From Ctena decussata (lineage: Eukaryota > Mollusca > Bivalvia > Lucinida > Lucinidae): a DNA stretch of 64,000 nucleotides. The notes beneath the pieces were generated by a model. It was not told the origin of the DNA. It saw only the letters and a program-made list of their open reading frames with translations, and did no database searches. Shown here piece after piece: positions 29,996 to 42,499 of this stretch. A program made the translations under genes and the position numbers. Every line of letters starts with the position of its first letter. Position 1 is the stretch's first letter. The DNA is taken from assembly GCA_963989385.1 (NCBI GenBank), contig OZ022498.1, forward strand, positions 105,261,298 through 105,325,297. The letters run 5' to 3'.

Positions 29996-30094
29996 AGCAA
30001 AAGAGCCTCTTGGATACCCTCCACATTTCAACCAGTAGCAGAAGTATCAATCAGTGGCAGAAGTATCGAGGTATCCAAGAGGCGGTTTTGCAAT
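29996..30094. repeat. inverted repeat, 22-bp arms
   Basis: GCAAAAGAGCCTCTTGGATACC and GGTATCCAAGAGGCGGTTTTGC close a ~50 base spacer that contains a short direct repeat (AGCAGAAGTATC / GGCAGAAGTATC). Confidence 0.85.
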
Positions 30095-30189
30095 AGATCT
30101 CTACAATTGTCAGGTCATGCAACAGGAAACCACTGCGGCTCCGCACATTATTATCGAATGACTGCCGGTTAATTAATCAATTTATTTAT

Positions 30190-30320
30190 TTATATTTTTG
30201 CGAGTACGCGTACGATTTGCTGTTTTTCTTGAATACTGCGTACCATGACTCTGCGTACTGAATACTCTCTAATTTGGGCTGAATACTGCGTACGATTTAG
30301 GGGGGTGACACCCTCATATA
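30190..30320. repeat. GTGTCACCCCC motif with GAATACTG repeats (right)
   Basis: Inverted partner of 26,560-26,690: TTGAATACTGCGTACC and related units followed by GGGGGGTGACACCCTCATAT. Confidence 0.6.
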
Positions 30321-32865
30321 CAGTGACTGGCAAGAATTTTGGGGTAAACGAGAGGCACGTAGCGGTAACCTTACTAAATAGTGGACGTTTATCATAATAG
30401 TACCACTCTGTCTTTAGACAAAAACGGCAGGATTTTCGGGAATTTCCCTGTGCACCTGGGTGGCACGGAATATGCCTAATATGTTTTAAGCATTTGATCA
30501 GAACACAGGAATTTGACTTTTTTGTTTGAATTTCATATGAAAATTTCATCAAAATGACGTACAACAGAAAATGATCGTCTAAACACTTCTTAAACATTGT
30601 GTCCAGAGGAAAGGTCTTGATTTTATGAAACTCCCCCGCAAAGGGTGGGGTATGATACCCTGATCAAATCAGATTACTTGTATAGCACAGGCACTTGTTT
30701 CCCAAGCGGACTATAAGAGTAAGGGCATTTTTGTGTTGCAAGAGAGGCAATAACAGTTTGGATGTGCTTATATGAAACAAGTGCATGTGCTGTACAGGTA
30801 AAGGTAAAAAACAAAAAAATAGTTGACTAGAATTTCCGAACATGCCATTTCTTTTAGGAGCTACTAAAGGGTATCACGTGTGTTATTCTGCTGCACAATA
30901 ATAGTATATGGTTCAAATAATGATTTCACCAAATAAGCACTTTATGTTAAATTCAGCCATTCATGAATTTCCAGTACGGTTATGCGGATGCGGGTTCGGG
31001 TTACCCTTCTTAACTATTCTCCATTCTCGTTCCGGTATTTCTACTGACCGAATCCTAAGTACTCAATTTCCTTTGGTAATTGCGCAGCTAGATGTAGTCC
31101 CACGTTTTGATTAGTAATTGTTATCTACACGAGACAGTTCACAGACAGATTTTAAGTTTTCTTTTTCGTATAATCGATTTTATATCCATCAGTAACCAAT
31201 TAAAACACCAAACGCATCACATAAAAAACTTGGACTCATATTAATATAAAGTCAAGCCGTCTTGCGGCTTGACTGGCTTGACTAATAATATGCAGAAGGC
31301 CCTTAGGCTGGTAACACTAAACACCTTATTTTTGTAGGTAAGTGGAAATACCGTAAGTCGAATGGTCACACTAAACACCGATTTACTGACATCGTAGGTG
31401 TGAGATTTCGGAGAAAGTCTAGGGTACATGAAAGCTTGCTGTACATTTCTGTTTTCTGTTTTAAAGCAATACTAGTGTAGTGTAAGAGATTAACAAGCAG
31501 TTAAACATAAGAAACGAGGTCTGAGCTTGCACAGAGATCATCTTGCCAACTAGGAAACAGCTTTTATAGCCTAAGTCGAGAATACCAAGTAATCAAATAT
31601 GACTAAGATATCTCGCCATGCTATTATATTAAGTAGCCTAAAATGTTAAAGGAAATAATATCAAAAGTACAAAAAGAATCGGGTCTCTGTATCATGCCAT
31701 GCGCACTACTGCAGGGAATGCTGGTTTGTGTTCATTATAAATATGAGTCAAGAAACAAATGAGAGACATAATTTTACATGAAAATTTTGTTTTGCTTATA
31801 AAACCTGTCAGTACTATACCTGTGTTCTAGAGGACCTGTGTCGCATTGCCGAATATTTCCGTACCTAACCAAAAGATTCTGTGTTCTAAAAAACGACTGC
31901 GAACATTTTTCTGACTGAATAAAATAATTTATACATAATATACCTAATCATCTATTCTACCAGCAGACTGTTTCAGTTTTAGGGTTTATTTCTTCAATCT
32001 GTAATAGCTGTATTGTCAATGTTCAGATCGCCGACATGTTGGTTTAAAAAGATAACAGATAAAAACCTATTATCCTGCCAGTATTTTTTTTCAAAATTAT
32101 TAGCAAGGTGCACTAATTTAATTTCTCTACGGAGATATTATATCTATATGTCTGCAATTTAAATTTCTAAAAGAGATCGTTTTTAATATATGCTAATGTC
32201 TACGCTTAATACATAATAAGTCGTAAACTTACAAGCATCGAAGTCGCGAAATTGAAAATAGAGAGTATGATGACATGGAGGATTCTAGAATTACGTGTAC
32301 TGCTCCTACGTAATTAACTGTCCTGATATCAGACATATCGGCATGGTGTAATACATGTATGATATGTTGCAAGGTTTAGAAAAGCCTCGAAAACTTGTGC
32401 CAGATCACACAAAACACACGATAAATCCATATGGGAGCTATGATATAGGCTGTTTATCTCTATATAAGAAAGACTCAAGAAGCGGACAAGTCTGATTTGG
32501 AATGCTCATGCTGACAAAATAGTTAAACATACATTACACTCTATGCAGTTCAGGATCACATTCATTATCAAGATAAATGTGTCGAACCCCCACCAGCTGT
32601 CCCAGAAAAATATATTCTACCGCACAGATCGTTGATAAAAAGCTGTGAAAATCATGTATTTCTTTTTCATGGTACAATAGAAAGATAACAGTTCGATACA
32701 TTTCCTTTTACAGACGGGGAAATATACCATCCCGGCAGAATGGGAAGGGGGTGGGAGGAGGTAAGGCACTGGATAGACAACCACCTGTGATCTGGTTCAT
32801 ATCATGTTCGTGATTGATTAACTTTTTTCTTAAGAAATGAACGTATGTTATAGCGATAATATTTT
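30321..32865. other. no gene seen
   Basis: No ORF with a recognisable domain. A small hairpin GTCAAGCCGTCTTGCGGCTTGAC lies at 31,251-31,273. A short duplicated phrase, ACTAAACACC, occurs at 31,316 and 31,369. The rest is AT-rich and without a visible relative in the window. Confidence 0.45.
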
Positions 32866-33102
32866 TAGCGACACGACAAAACCATAAGCAAAGTGGTATT
32901 TGCGACCAGCTCGACTCTGATCCTCCTGGGAATCCGCTCAGTCTGATCAGAGACTTCGCTGTCGGCATGGAGCTAGCTAGAACCTGAGCTACCCTTCAAG
33001 TGCACAGCAAAGGCTCTGGTCATACTGGGCGGATGTCCAAGTTGATATGAGTCCTTACTGGGTGCACTTGCCACTTTGTTGGTTGTGTTGTGTCGCGGCT
33101 CA
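32866..33102. mobile_element. MITE family M, copy 4
   Basis: The left tip is decayed (TTTTTAGCGACACGACAAAAC) and the right tip intact (TTGTGTCGCGGCTCA). The inner arms CCGCTCAGTCTGATCAGAG and CATACTGGGCGGATGTCCA are recognisable. Confidence 0.88.
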
Positions 33103-33199
33103 CATATGCTAAAAGTGAAATCGTGACTTGCGAGTACAGTTGTGTAACTAGTTTGTTGAGCATAAAGATCTATTGTTTAGTATTCATTCATGAGCTTCA

Positions 33200-35190
33200 A
33201 GTCAGTTAAGAGTTGGTTGCTGAGGACTCAAACTGGTTGCGCAAGTCTAATACAAAACAGGTTGTTGTTTTTTTTTCAAGAGAATTAAAAGTCACACAGC
33301 TGTACTTCAAACATTGCAATCTAGTTCATTGCACATATAGGATGTTGTGTTTGAGTTGAGGTTTGAGCGCTGTTTAAATTTAGTCGCTTGAGGCACATAT
33401 TGGAAGCTGTGTGCGGATACATAGAAGTTTTCAAGGTATTTTTTTTAACTCTATCGACTTTATTTTGTCTACATAATTTGTAGGGCATAACAGATAATCT
33501 TAGTGTAATATGGTCAAAAATTCGTTCGTTGCTAGGGGCTCCAACCGGTTGCTAAGGACACATTTATCAACGGATTGTAGAAGTCCGACAGTTTCTTACA
33601 AAACTGTCTTCATATTTTGTTTCAGGTAGAATATATTCCGGATGGATTTCAGTAAACAGTCTCGAATTCGCTAAAAGTTAGTTGCTAAGACTGGTTGCAA
33701 AGGATGCTTAGGATAAATGTATAAATAATTGTTCTAGAACAAGTGTATGTTAAATAGTTGTTTTTAACAAATTGTTTAAGTCCAAAACTTACGCTTCAAA
33801 AGTATATACAACAGCTAATATAATACATTGTAAACAGAAGATGATTAATTTGGAATTCTTTCAATAGCTCTAAATCTGATGGAAGGTGGTTGTCAAGTGC
33901 TTAAATCGGTCGCTAAGGACAAATATATACCCATATTATTTCAATGATTTTTCAAAGTCAGTCGGCAATGCTTCGAATTGTCTTCAAAGTTTGTTGCACA
34001 TAAAAGATATCCCTTATGAAGTTCAGTACAATGTCTAAAATTTGTTCAGAGAAAGTTGCTAAGTGCTAAGGGTTGTTGCTATGGACAAAATATACGCCTC
34101 TTTTTCAACAATTTGTTGTAGTCTGTAACTGGTTTGATAAACATAACTTACAGTTATCTATATAAACATTGATTATAGAAGCTATTTCATTTGGAATAAA
34201 CTGAAACAATCCAAATTTGTTACAAGGTGGTTGCTATTGGCTCAAACTGGTTGCTAAGGACACAAAGATACCCATATGTTTCAACAGATTTTCAAAGTCA
34301 GACAGCTGTGCTTTAAATATAATTTCCAATTGTCTTCGTAGTTTGTTGCTCATAACAGATATCCAGAATGAAAGTCAATCAAAAGTCTATAATCTGTTGA
34401 TAGGAAGTTGCTAAGGACTACAACTGGTTGCTAAGGACAAATGTATAGACTGGTTTGTCAACAGTTTGTTAAAATCCATTACTTGTTTGTTAAATATAAC
34501 TAATAATTGTCTGCATAATACATTGTTAGAAGAAGATATCTCATTTGAAAATAAGTAAAAATAATGCAAATTTATTAAACGGTGGTTGCTATGTGCTCAA
34601 ACTGGTTTCTAAGGACAAATAGATACCTATATGTTTGAACAGATTTTCAAAGTCAGACAGCTGTGCTTTAAATATTACTTTCAATTGTCTTTATAGTTTG
34701 TTGCTCATAACAGATATCCAGAATGAAAGTCAATCTAAAGTCTAAAATCTGTTGATTGAAAGTTGCTAAGGACTGAAACTGGTTGCTAAGGACAAACGTA
34801 TACGCAGTTTTTTTCAACACATTGTTAATTTTCATAACTTGTTTGTTAAATATTACCTACAATTGTCTGCATAACACATTGCAAATAGAAGATATCTCAA
34901 TTGGAATTCAATCAAAAGTTCCAAATTTGTTACAAAAGATGGTTGCTATGGGCTGAAACTGGTTGCTAAGACAAATACAAATGCATCTTTTCAACCAACT
35001 GAAAATCTATCAGCTGTCCTTTAAATATTTAAAACAGTTTTTATCATGATTTATCACACATAATAGCTATTTTTCGTAGAATAAAGTCAAAGGTTTCAAA
35101 TCTGTTAACGGTTGGTTGCTAAGGGCTGAAACTGATTGCTAAGAATAAAGATATACACATTTCCTTCTGAAAAAATTACAGGAGTCCATC
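33200..35190. repeat. tandem array of ~170-180 bp units
   Basis: Nearly 2 kb of imperfect units marked by GGTTGCTAAGGACAAA-type words (33,225, 33,549, 34,246, 34,427, 34,780, 34,962, 35,112 and others). Alternate units resemble each other more closely (CAAAGTCAGACAGCTGTGCT with AACAGATATCCAGAATGAA), so the higher-order period is ~350 bp. No coding. It is flanked by family M on the left and by family B on the right, and may be the core of a larger element. Confidence 0.85.
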
Positions 35191-35324
35191 ATCTATGCTC
35201 AAAACAAACGTTTCGCATATAACAATCAAGATTTACTGCCACAAAACCCATCCGGTTTGCACAACAAACTCCAATGCTTATCTTTAAAATCACCAGTTTT
35301 TATAAATATGCGTACATAAATATG

Positions 35325-36190
35325 ATGCCATGGCAACGGATTTGATAATTAAGATATAATCTTGAATACAATGGCCTGCTAAACTATTTTAACCGTAAGA
35401 ATGATCTGAGAAATGCCATATCCAATTCGCGTTTAACGAAACAATAATCATAGTGTTTATATCTATATATTTTCTTTCAGCCTTTAATGAAATGACCTTG
35501 ACCTTGCCACACTAGCGGTAAAAGTCAATTGTAAAATGAATTTTTAATTACTAACATTTATTTTCTTTCGATAATACCAAAATTTAGATCCATATCTTAC
35601 ACTGTGCCCACCATAAATCACGACTTTTAAAGTTTTCCTTTCTATTTTGAAGCGTTGACCTTTGACCTTGACCTTGAAAAGTGATAGAAAAAATTCGCAG
35701 GAACCATTTTTGAAAACTACTTGTCAAAACAAACATTTTGGTATATAACATTCCTGATTAACAAAAAGTGGACACGGGATTACATAAGCAACTCCACTAT
35801 ACAGAACAAAACAACACAACAGGCAGATTGGGTAGCAAAACAGGTGACCAAGCCGCCAAAGAACATAGCACAATGTAACATCAAGGAAACACAACAGAAG
35901 TACCGCATTGGAACGGTCAGCAAAAGATTACTTGGGGGCTTGAACATGTTTTATTGCATCCAAACGTCGCCCTCTGCTTCTGCAGTGGTTCGAAACATTT
36001 AGTTAGCTGTTTGGTCCGCATGAAGGTTCCAAACCCATCAATGAATCATCATCGGAAACCTACCTGTGCTACTTGGTCTTGCAAGAGGACGAGCAAGTTA
36101 ACTGTATAAACGTTAATCTTAGTTTAAAGTTTCCTTGTCTTAGAAATTTTCACAAATAAAGTTTAGCAAACGTTTTGCGTTACAAGGAGC
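35325..36190. repeat. dispersed repeat family B then family A, copy 2
   Basis: 35,325-35,800 is the inverted partner of 25,720-26,210 (GCCATGGCAAC, TGACCTTGACCTTGCCA, GATTAACAAAAAGTGGACAC, GCAACTCCACTA). 35,880-36,190 aligns with 1,080-1,300. The 93-codon ORF at 35,721-36,002 is read across the junction and has no recognisable domain. Confidence 0.7.
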
Positions 36191-36654
36191 AAATTAATTT
36201 CCAAAGAAAGTAACACATGTGCACAAACCTATTTGAAGACCAAAGATTATTTGTCAAAGTTAACTGAGCAAAAACTTTGGATTGCTTTAGACTCATATAA
36301 TTTTTAGATCATTGCTTTTTATTCATTTGGACCCTTTTTTTTATACTAATCTGTCTTTGAATCGATTGCCTTATTTGAATTAGAGAACTACAGTATGTTT
36401 TCTCTGGCTTTCATCTCCAGATCATGTCATGGTCACTGATGAGGCTTGAGTAGTCTTTTAGATTTTAATTTATCTGCGAAGACGCTCAACAATGCGCCAC
36501 ATATTCTTTTGCAATATACTTTAATATACTGATTAATGCTGAAAACGGTGGTTTTAGTGCCACGTTATCAGTGCCTAAATGCCTAAATCTGCTGCTGACA
36601 AGGCAAAGTAGAAAAATAATTACCTATGAAACTTCCATATTGCTGAGAAAGACC

Positions 36655-37520
36655 AGGAACTAAAATCTCGACAAAACGTCCAATAGGCTATAGATTGGAG
36701 ATAAATGCCGCGAAGACCAAATTGATGGCAAACAACGCCAATGACATCCATAGGGAGATCGAGGTAAAAGGACAGTAGGTGGGGACTGTAACAGGCTTCA
36801 AGGAGACGATGTTATCAGCTTTCTAGCTTGTTATCGAATCAAGGAGACGATGTTATCAGCTTTCTAGCTTGTTATCGAATCTTTTCTTATGATTGCTGTA
36901 AAGATCTGATTGGAGTTAATATAATGCATAAAATACTGTATTAAATAAGCTTCAGATACCTTAGAGAAATTATTTTAGATTATGGCTCAAAACCGGAGAT
37001 TCACCCAAGGATTGAACAAGCTGCTGCAGCTCTGACTAAGCCAATCTGTACAGATAACAACACATCCCTTGCATCAAAGATAAACTAAACTGATGCTCTC
37101 CCTGGTCATATCCATATTTCTGCCTGGAGTCGAGGACCTTGTCAATCGAGTTATAAAAAAGAACGCAGACCCTTAAGATTAGATGCTACCGAAAGTTACT
37201 TTACATGTTATACAAGGACCAAGCAACTAATTAAGATGTTTGCAGAAAGATCCAATCAGCCATTGCAGAAATATCGAGATCCTGGCCATAATCTAAGGTG
37301 ATTTGGATATAAAACTCAAGGTATTCTGTGTTAGCAAAGACAATTTTACAGGCACAGTGAAGGAAAAAGGATAAGAAGAGGAGGGAAGACAATATTCAGG
37401 AGCGGACAGGGATGGACTTTGCTAGCACAACTAGGACAGCTAAAGACAGGACCAGGTGGAGAGATTGTTGTGAAGTCATACATGTCTTAATGACCTTGCA
37501 AGGTTATGGGATAATGTAGA
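36655..37520 (+). pseudogene. RTE-type retrotransposon 3' fragment
   Basis: Near 36,690-36,780 the plus strand reads YRLEINAAKTKLMANNAND and IHREIEVKGQ, the region just after the FADD catalytic motif of the RTE element at 53-56 kb. Near 37,370-37,480 it holds the basic RRGG/KT and WTL/AQLGQLKTG region, followed by ACCTTGCAAGGTTATGGGAT, the RTE 3' end. There are many stops and a large internal loss. A 41 bp direct duplication lies inside it. Confidence 0.8.
36798..36879. repeat. 41-bp exact tandem duplication
   Basis: CAAGGAGACGATGTTATCAG ... TTGTTATCGAAT occurs twice in immediate succession without visible differences, so it is a recent slip inside the RTE fragment or an assembly artefact. 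Confidence 0.92.
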
Positions 37521-37524
37521 ATAT

Positions 37525-38690
37525 GTAGAGGTGAAATGACCCATTTGTTTATATTTAATGGCTCAATGGGGAGCCAGGAAAAAGTGTTTTGTGGAGAGGT
37601 TAAAACCTCTTCCTCTCCAATTTTTGCAAGTCATATGACAAAACATATACGTATCAGCCGACATATGGGCATCTAAGAATAATCTAGAACCATTTTCTGT
37701 TCTGCCTGTAATATGGATTACTAGGGAGAACTGGGGATTAGCCCGGATTGAATCGATACTAATCCGGGAACATCCTGCGAGTTGTGATCATAGCTTGAAC
37801 TTAGAAAGAGCACATGTTATTGACTAAAAAAAAATTGGAAGGACACACGGCGCCAAGTGTGTGCAACTATGGTTACGTACCGTCGAGCCACTTGGGTAAC
37901 GTCGATACGAGAATTGAACAGAACAGAACAGAACCTCCTAAAATGCTCACGAGAACGTACAGAAAGCAATAAAGTGCAGATACTCTATGACATACAATGG
38001 GGTTCTTGTCTCATTCCTTGCCCTTGGAATTTACTACCAGGTTGGGGATCACATGGTTTTTGTTTTGATACCATTCACAAAAAATGGCGATGCGGCGACG
38101 CGGTGAGTGAATCATGGTTAATGTCAAGGTTATTTTCTCTTTTAAATATTTTACACTCGTCTGTCAAGTGATTTTTGTTTTGATACGCTGCACGGGAAAT
38201 GTTAGTAAATCTTTGCTTATATGAGGGTAAATAGCTAATTATATCGCTTTCAAATATTTTTCTATTCTTCAGCTAAGCACCACTTGCCAGATCACATCTT
38301 TTCGATTCTAACGACACTTGATGGGACCACAAAGATTCGTACTTCAGACAAGGACACTGTCACAGAATTTTGAATTTAATACTCCCTTTTAAAATTTTGA
38401 GACAGAGTCCTTGCTCAAAGTGAAAATCTTTGCGGTGCAATCAAAGTGCCGTTACACAACCGGGAAGATGTGGACTGGCAAGCGAATGTAAAGTATAAAA
38501 AGAGAAACGATCGGTGAGAAATTTGCCTTGCTATAAACAAGGATTAACTGACGTTTCCTGTACGGCGTATCAAAGCACCAGCACTTGCTTCCCTACCCTG
38601 TTACACTGTCACAATAACGAATTGGCCTTTGAGGTGGTAGGATCGAGCACAGATTCCATAAAGATTTCGGTATTGGAGCGGCCCACTTCT
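37525..38690. other. no gene seen
   Basis: The 104-codon plus-strand ORF at 37,857-38,171 and the 72-codon ORF at 38,514-38,732 have no recognisable domain. Confidence 0.4.
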
Positions 38691-38875
38691 ATAAGCTTTA
38701 CGCAGGACAAACGCTTACTGTGCTTGCAGTAGATTTGGATGGCGGATGCTCGTTGATTTTTTTGTCAATTATTCTATCCACTTATTCTATCTTAATTTAC
38801 TCCCTGAAAGACGGCTTGTTATAGACTGAAAAGGTGCCTCAAATGGCTGTTAAGCCCAAAACAAACAACCAATGA
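38690..38875 (+). mobile_element. SINE family S, truncated diverged copy
   Basis: It retains TACTGTGCTTGCAGTAG, GAAAGACGGCTTGTTATAGA and GCTGTTAAGCCCAAAACAAA, but has no recognisable head. Confidence 0.75.
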
Positions 38876-39711
38876 ACAGGCCTCATATGTTCTGATGTGC
38901 CACACTGTGATATTAAAGATGCTATAGACTATCAATTTTTGCATGTTAGTTTCTTTTGTATGTCTAACAAACATGCGAAGGAGCTTGCATCATAATTAGC
39001 GGGTATCAAAACTATTCATGTAAGGGGTCAGGAATTGTATATAATTCTGAATAGTATTTAGTACGTCGACTCTCGTTGAATCAGTCGCTTAAAACTGCGG
39101 ACTCATCATAGGTTGAATGTACTTGTGCCGTCCAGAATATTCATCTAGAGATACAGCATACTATCAGACAAAAGTCTTGCCGTTTGTAAGGGAATCTGAT
39201 TTTCGGTTGTTTGTTTCATGTTTCGAAGATAGCGAAATCAATTATCAAGAGACAATACTGCGATAACAGAGTCTATTATTCTCGTTCAGTGATCTTTATT
39301 TTGTCATTATATTCCAGTTTAGGTTATAATTAAAGCTAATCAAGCAGAAATAAAAGATAAAATAACAATGCCAAAGTAGTTAAGATCGATAAGGCGAGAT
39401 TATAGCTTCCTTCCCATGTTTTTAGAGAAAATTATATAATGATCTGAAAAATGTTTAGTATTATCTCTTTAATAATATAATGCGTGAATAATATGCTATA
39501 AACTTATTTATAGTGTGTGGATACACTTTCATATCGGGAGACATTTTCAGAAAATTATATATGATTCCCTAGTAGCAAGTAGATCAATCCCTTATTCAGT
39601 GGGGGTAATTCTAAAAAGAAACTCTCTTCTCACAAGGGCCTAATTTCGTTAAGTATACATTCAGATCAGTGTGTTCTCCCTTAGTGATTTATCATACACC
39701 TTAAAAATCTT

Positions 39712-39909
39712 TAGGGGTGGTCGGGTGTCGCGATGGTGCTGTGTGTAACTTTCAGTGCCGGGGCGTCCATTGTAGGGCAAGGGCCTACTGTGCTTGCAGT
39801 AGGTGTGGTGATGGTTGTTTTGAACATTTTTCGCTCGTCTCTTTCTCCCTGTCTCTGGGAGACGGTCCGATATAGACTGAAATACTGCATCAAAGGGCCG
39901 TTAAACCCT

Positions 39910-39945
<36 letters not shown>

Positions 39946-39946
39946 C
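39712..39946 (+). mobile_element. SINE family S, copy with (AATC)n tail
   Basis: AGGGGTGGTCGGGTGTCGCG, GTGCCGGGGCGTCC, CTACTGTGCTTGCAGTAGG and AAAGGGCCGTTAAACCCTAA, then eight AATC/AATCA units to 39,944. A 169-codon ORF crosses this SINE and its tail and is not a gene. Confidence 0.9.
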
Positions 39947-39949
39947 TAA

Positions 39950-41170
39950 AAATCTTTGGATGCTGTAAATACAGGTATGATGAATGTGTTACCATCGTTT
40001 TATATGTCACAATGGCTGACTTCTTTCTGTGTGAAACTAATTATCTTGCTTCCTATAACTATATGCTCTGTAATATCTTTTCTTTGCTGCATGTTCATGC
40101 TACTCACAACTTTTGTTTTAAATGCAATTTAAACTCGGGCTGTTCTGACCATTCTCTTTTGCAAAATGTATTCAGTCAAAATATATCAGTTGGCTTTAGG
40201 CTCGGCTTTAGGGGGCAGTTTAAGTTTCCAAAGACATTTTAATGTGACCAATAAAGTGAATGTGTAAGATAGTTTACGCAGCATAGGGCACAATCACAAA
40301 GCACAACTCCACCAAGACACTGAAAGACCCGAACAGAACTTGCGATGACAGCTGTTCCAACAAAACGGCAATGCAGTAGAACCCATTGGTGTAAACATAT
40401 TTATTTCGCTTTTCCGTTGACATACATATATACATACAGGTACAGAAAGCATATCAGTACAAGCTATGTGATAAGAACGGAAGCTGTGTGCTTATAGAGT
40501 TTTTTTTCTTCCTAGTAAGCAGAACCCATTAAACCAGACAGTAGTATGACCATAAAGTGATGAGGTTTTAATGCTGTGCATGAAAGACAGATCCATACTT
40601 TTGCAATTACATACACTATATGCAACACGATAACTTCCTTGGAACGCTTATTACTGGTTAACCGCTTAGGAGGTCTAAGCCTGCCCAGGAATAGTGTGGC
40701 TAGGTTAACTGACCGTCCCGACATGACCTTAGTTGTTTACCGTGGACGTTGAGCATCAAATCAACCAATCAAAATCCTTGGAACGATCTGTAATCTAAAC
40801 ATGGGTCGAATGCTCTTGAGTGGAACAGTACAGGGAAAATATAATAGACTAATTGGTAGACATAAAAAAAACAACATCTTGCCATCTCAATGATAAATTG
40901 GTGCGTATTCCAATGGAATTTTTTATTAATGGAAACAACATAAACTAATTGTCAACAATGCATTAGTCATAATGACTAGTATACTGGGCAGGAGCAGTGC
41001 ATAAAATCCTCCAGACATACAAAAATAATTGATACCAACACTTAAGATCAATCCGTGACGGTGGCATTGACACAAGATTGATCTGTTAGAAACGCATCAA
41101 TAGGTTGTATGTTGTTCTGCTATCCCTCAACTCTGCTACAACCGACCATCAAAGACACCGAAAGAAGAAG
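39950..41170. other. no gene seen
   Basis: No recognisable coding or repeat family apart from a short GACCATCAAAGACACCGAAAG-type phrase. Small ORFs lack features. Confidence 0.4.
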
Positions 41171-41175
41171 ATAAC

Positions 41176-42364
41176 TGAGCCGTGACTAGACAAAATCAAC
41201 CAAGTGGCATGTGAGCCAAGCGAAGACTAAGGTCAGTCAGGCATCCACCCAGTCTGATCAGAGTCTTCGCTGTGCGCTGAAAAGGTAAGTAAGGGTCATA
41301 TCAATCTAGCTCCGTACGGACATCGAAGACTCTGATCAGACTGGGCGGATGCCCGGGCTGATCTAAGTTTTCGCTGGGCGCACATGCCACTTTGTCATCC
41401 CCCCGCGGGAGGCGAAGGGATATTATTTTGTCCATGTCCGTCCTAGCATCCTTCCGTAGGTCTGCTTTTCGTCCGTCCGTCCGGAGCCACATCTAAGTAG
41501 CCACTGAACGAAATTTCATGAAACTTAAGATAAATGTACATCACTATAACACGCCGATGCATGTCAAGTTTCGTCGGACTGACACCAGTATTCCATGTGG
41601 TACATGTATTGCCCTTGAATTGATTAAAAAATCAATAAAATAAGCCATAACTAAGTAACCAATTACTGGAATTTCATGAAACTTTCAACAAATGCGAATC
41701 ATAATAACACAGAGTTGCACATAAAGCTTCATGTGAATTGCTTTAGTAGTGCATGAGTTATTTCCCTTTTATCAATCTAAAACTGACAAATTTGGCCGCA
41801 ACTACCAAATAAATGAATGGAATTGTATATAACTTATACTGAATATGTATCACCATAGCATAGTGGTACAAATCAAGTTTTGTTGGAATCATTTCAGTAA
41901 GGCATGAGATATTGCCCTTGAATCACTTAAAAATCAACAAATTGAGTCATAACTAAGTAACCCACTGATGGAATTTCATGAAACTTAATATAATAGTGCA
42001 TTGTCTATATAGGGCAGTGCACATCAAATTATGTCATAATGGCATGAGTAGTGCACGAGTTATTTCCCCTTAATTGAGTTCAATCCACAAATTAGCTTTA
42101 ACTAATGTACCCTTGAAACTGAATGTAAAATGTATCATTATGTAAATGTGATGTTGTGGAAAGTTTTTTTTTCAAGAATAGTCTTACTTATTCCTGAGTT
42201 ATTGCCTTTGATTTAATTTGAAATCCACGAGTTGAGCTGTGACTAAGTAACCAATTAATGAATTATTGTTAAACTTAAAAGAAAACGTTCACAAATCAGA
42301 GCTACCTTGGCGGGGGATATAAATTCAACGAATTTGCTTGTTGGTTTTGTTGTGTCGCGGCTCA
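41176..42364. mobile_element. MITE family M, copy 5, split by insertion
   Basis: The left part 41,176-41,395 runs TGAGCCGTGACTAGAC ... GCACATGCCACTTTGT. The right tip 42,342-42,364 reads TGGTTTTGTTGTGTCGCGGC TCA. Intact copies read CACTTTGTTGGTTTTG without a break, so 41,396-42,341 is an insertion between the two T of TTTGT|TGG. Confidence 0.92.
41396..42341 (-). mobile_element. HINE-like element inserted in MITE M
   Basis: Ends: CATCCCCCCGCGGGAGGCG on the left and GGCGGGGGATATAAATTC ... GCTTGT on the right, so ATCCCCCCGC and GCGGGGGAT form subterminal inverted repeats. A degenerate CCGT microsatellite lies at ~41,424-41,488 and six ~143-157 bp core units (CTAAGTAACC..., GAATTTCATGAAACTT) lie at ~41,493-42,290. 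In minus orientation the order is core repeats, ACGG microsatellite, GC-rich end, as in the element at 2.2-3.3 kb. Insertion between T and T without a clear duplication is what is described for Helentrons. Confidence 0.85.
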
Positions 42365-42499
42365 AATATGAAACACTAACGACAAAAATGTACTAATCGG
42401 CAAATCTCTCATGAGCCCGTTACTCTTCATCTTACGAGATTTGCCAATTGAAAAAAAAGGTACCGCATACATGCGGTACATAGTAAAAAACATGCGGCA

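Noticed and set aside
39733..40242. 169-codon plus-strand ORF
   Set aside because: Begins inside a SINE, reads through its AATC tail (NQSINQS) and has no known domain downstream.
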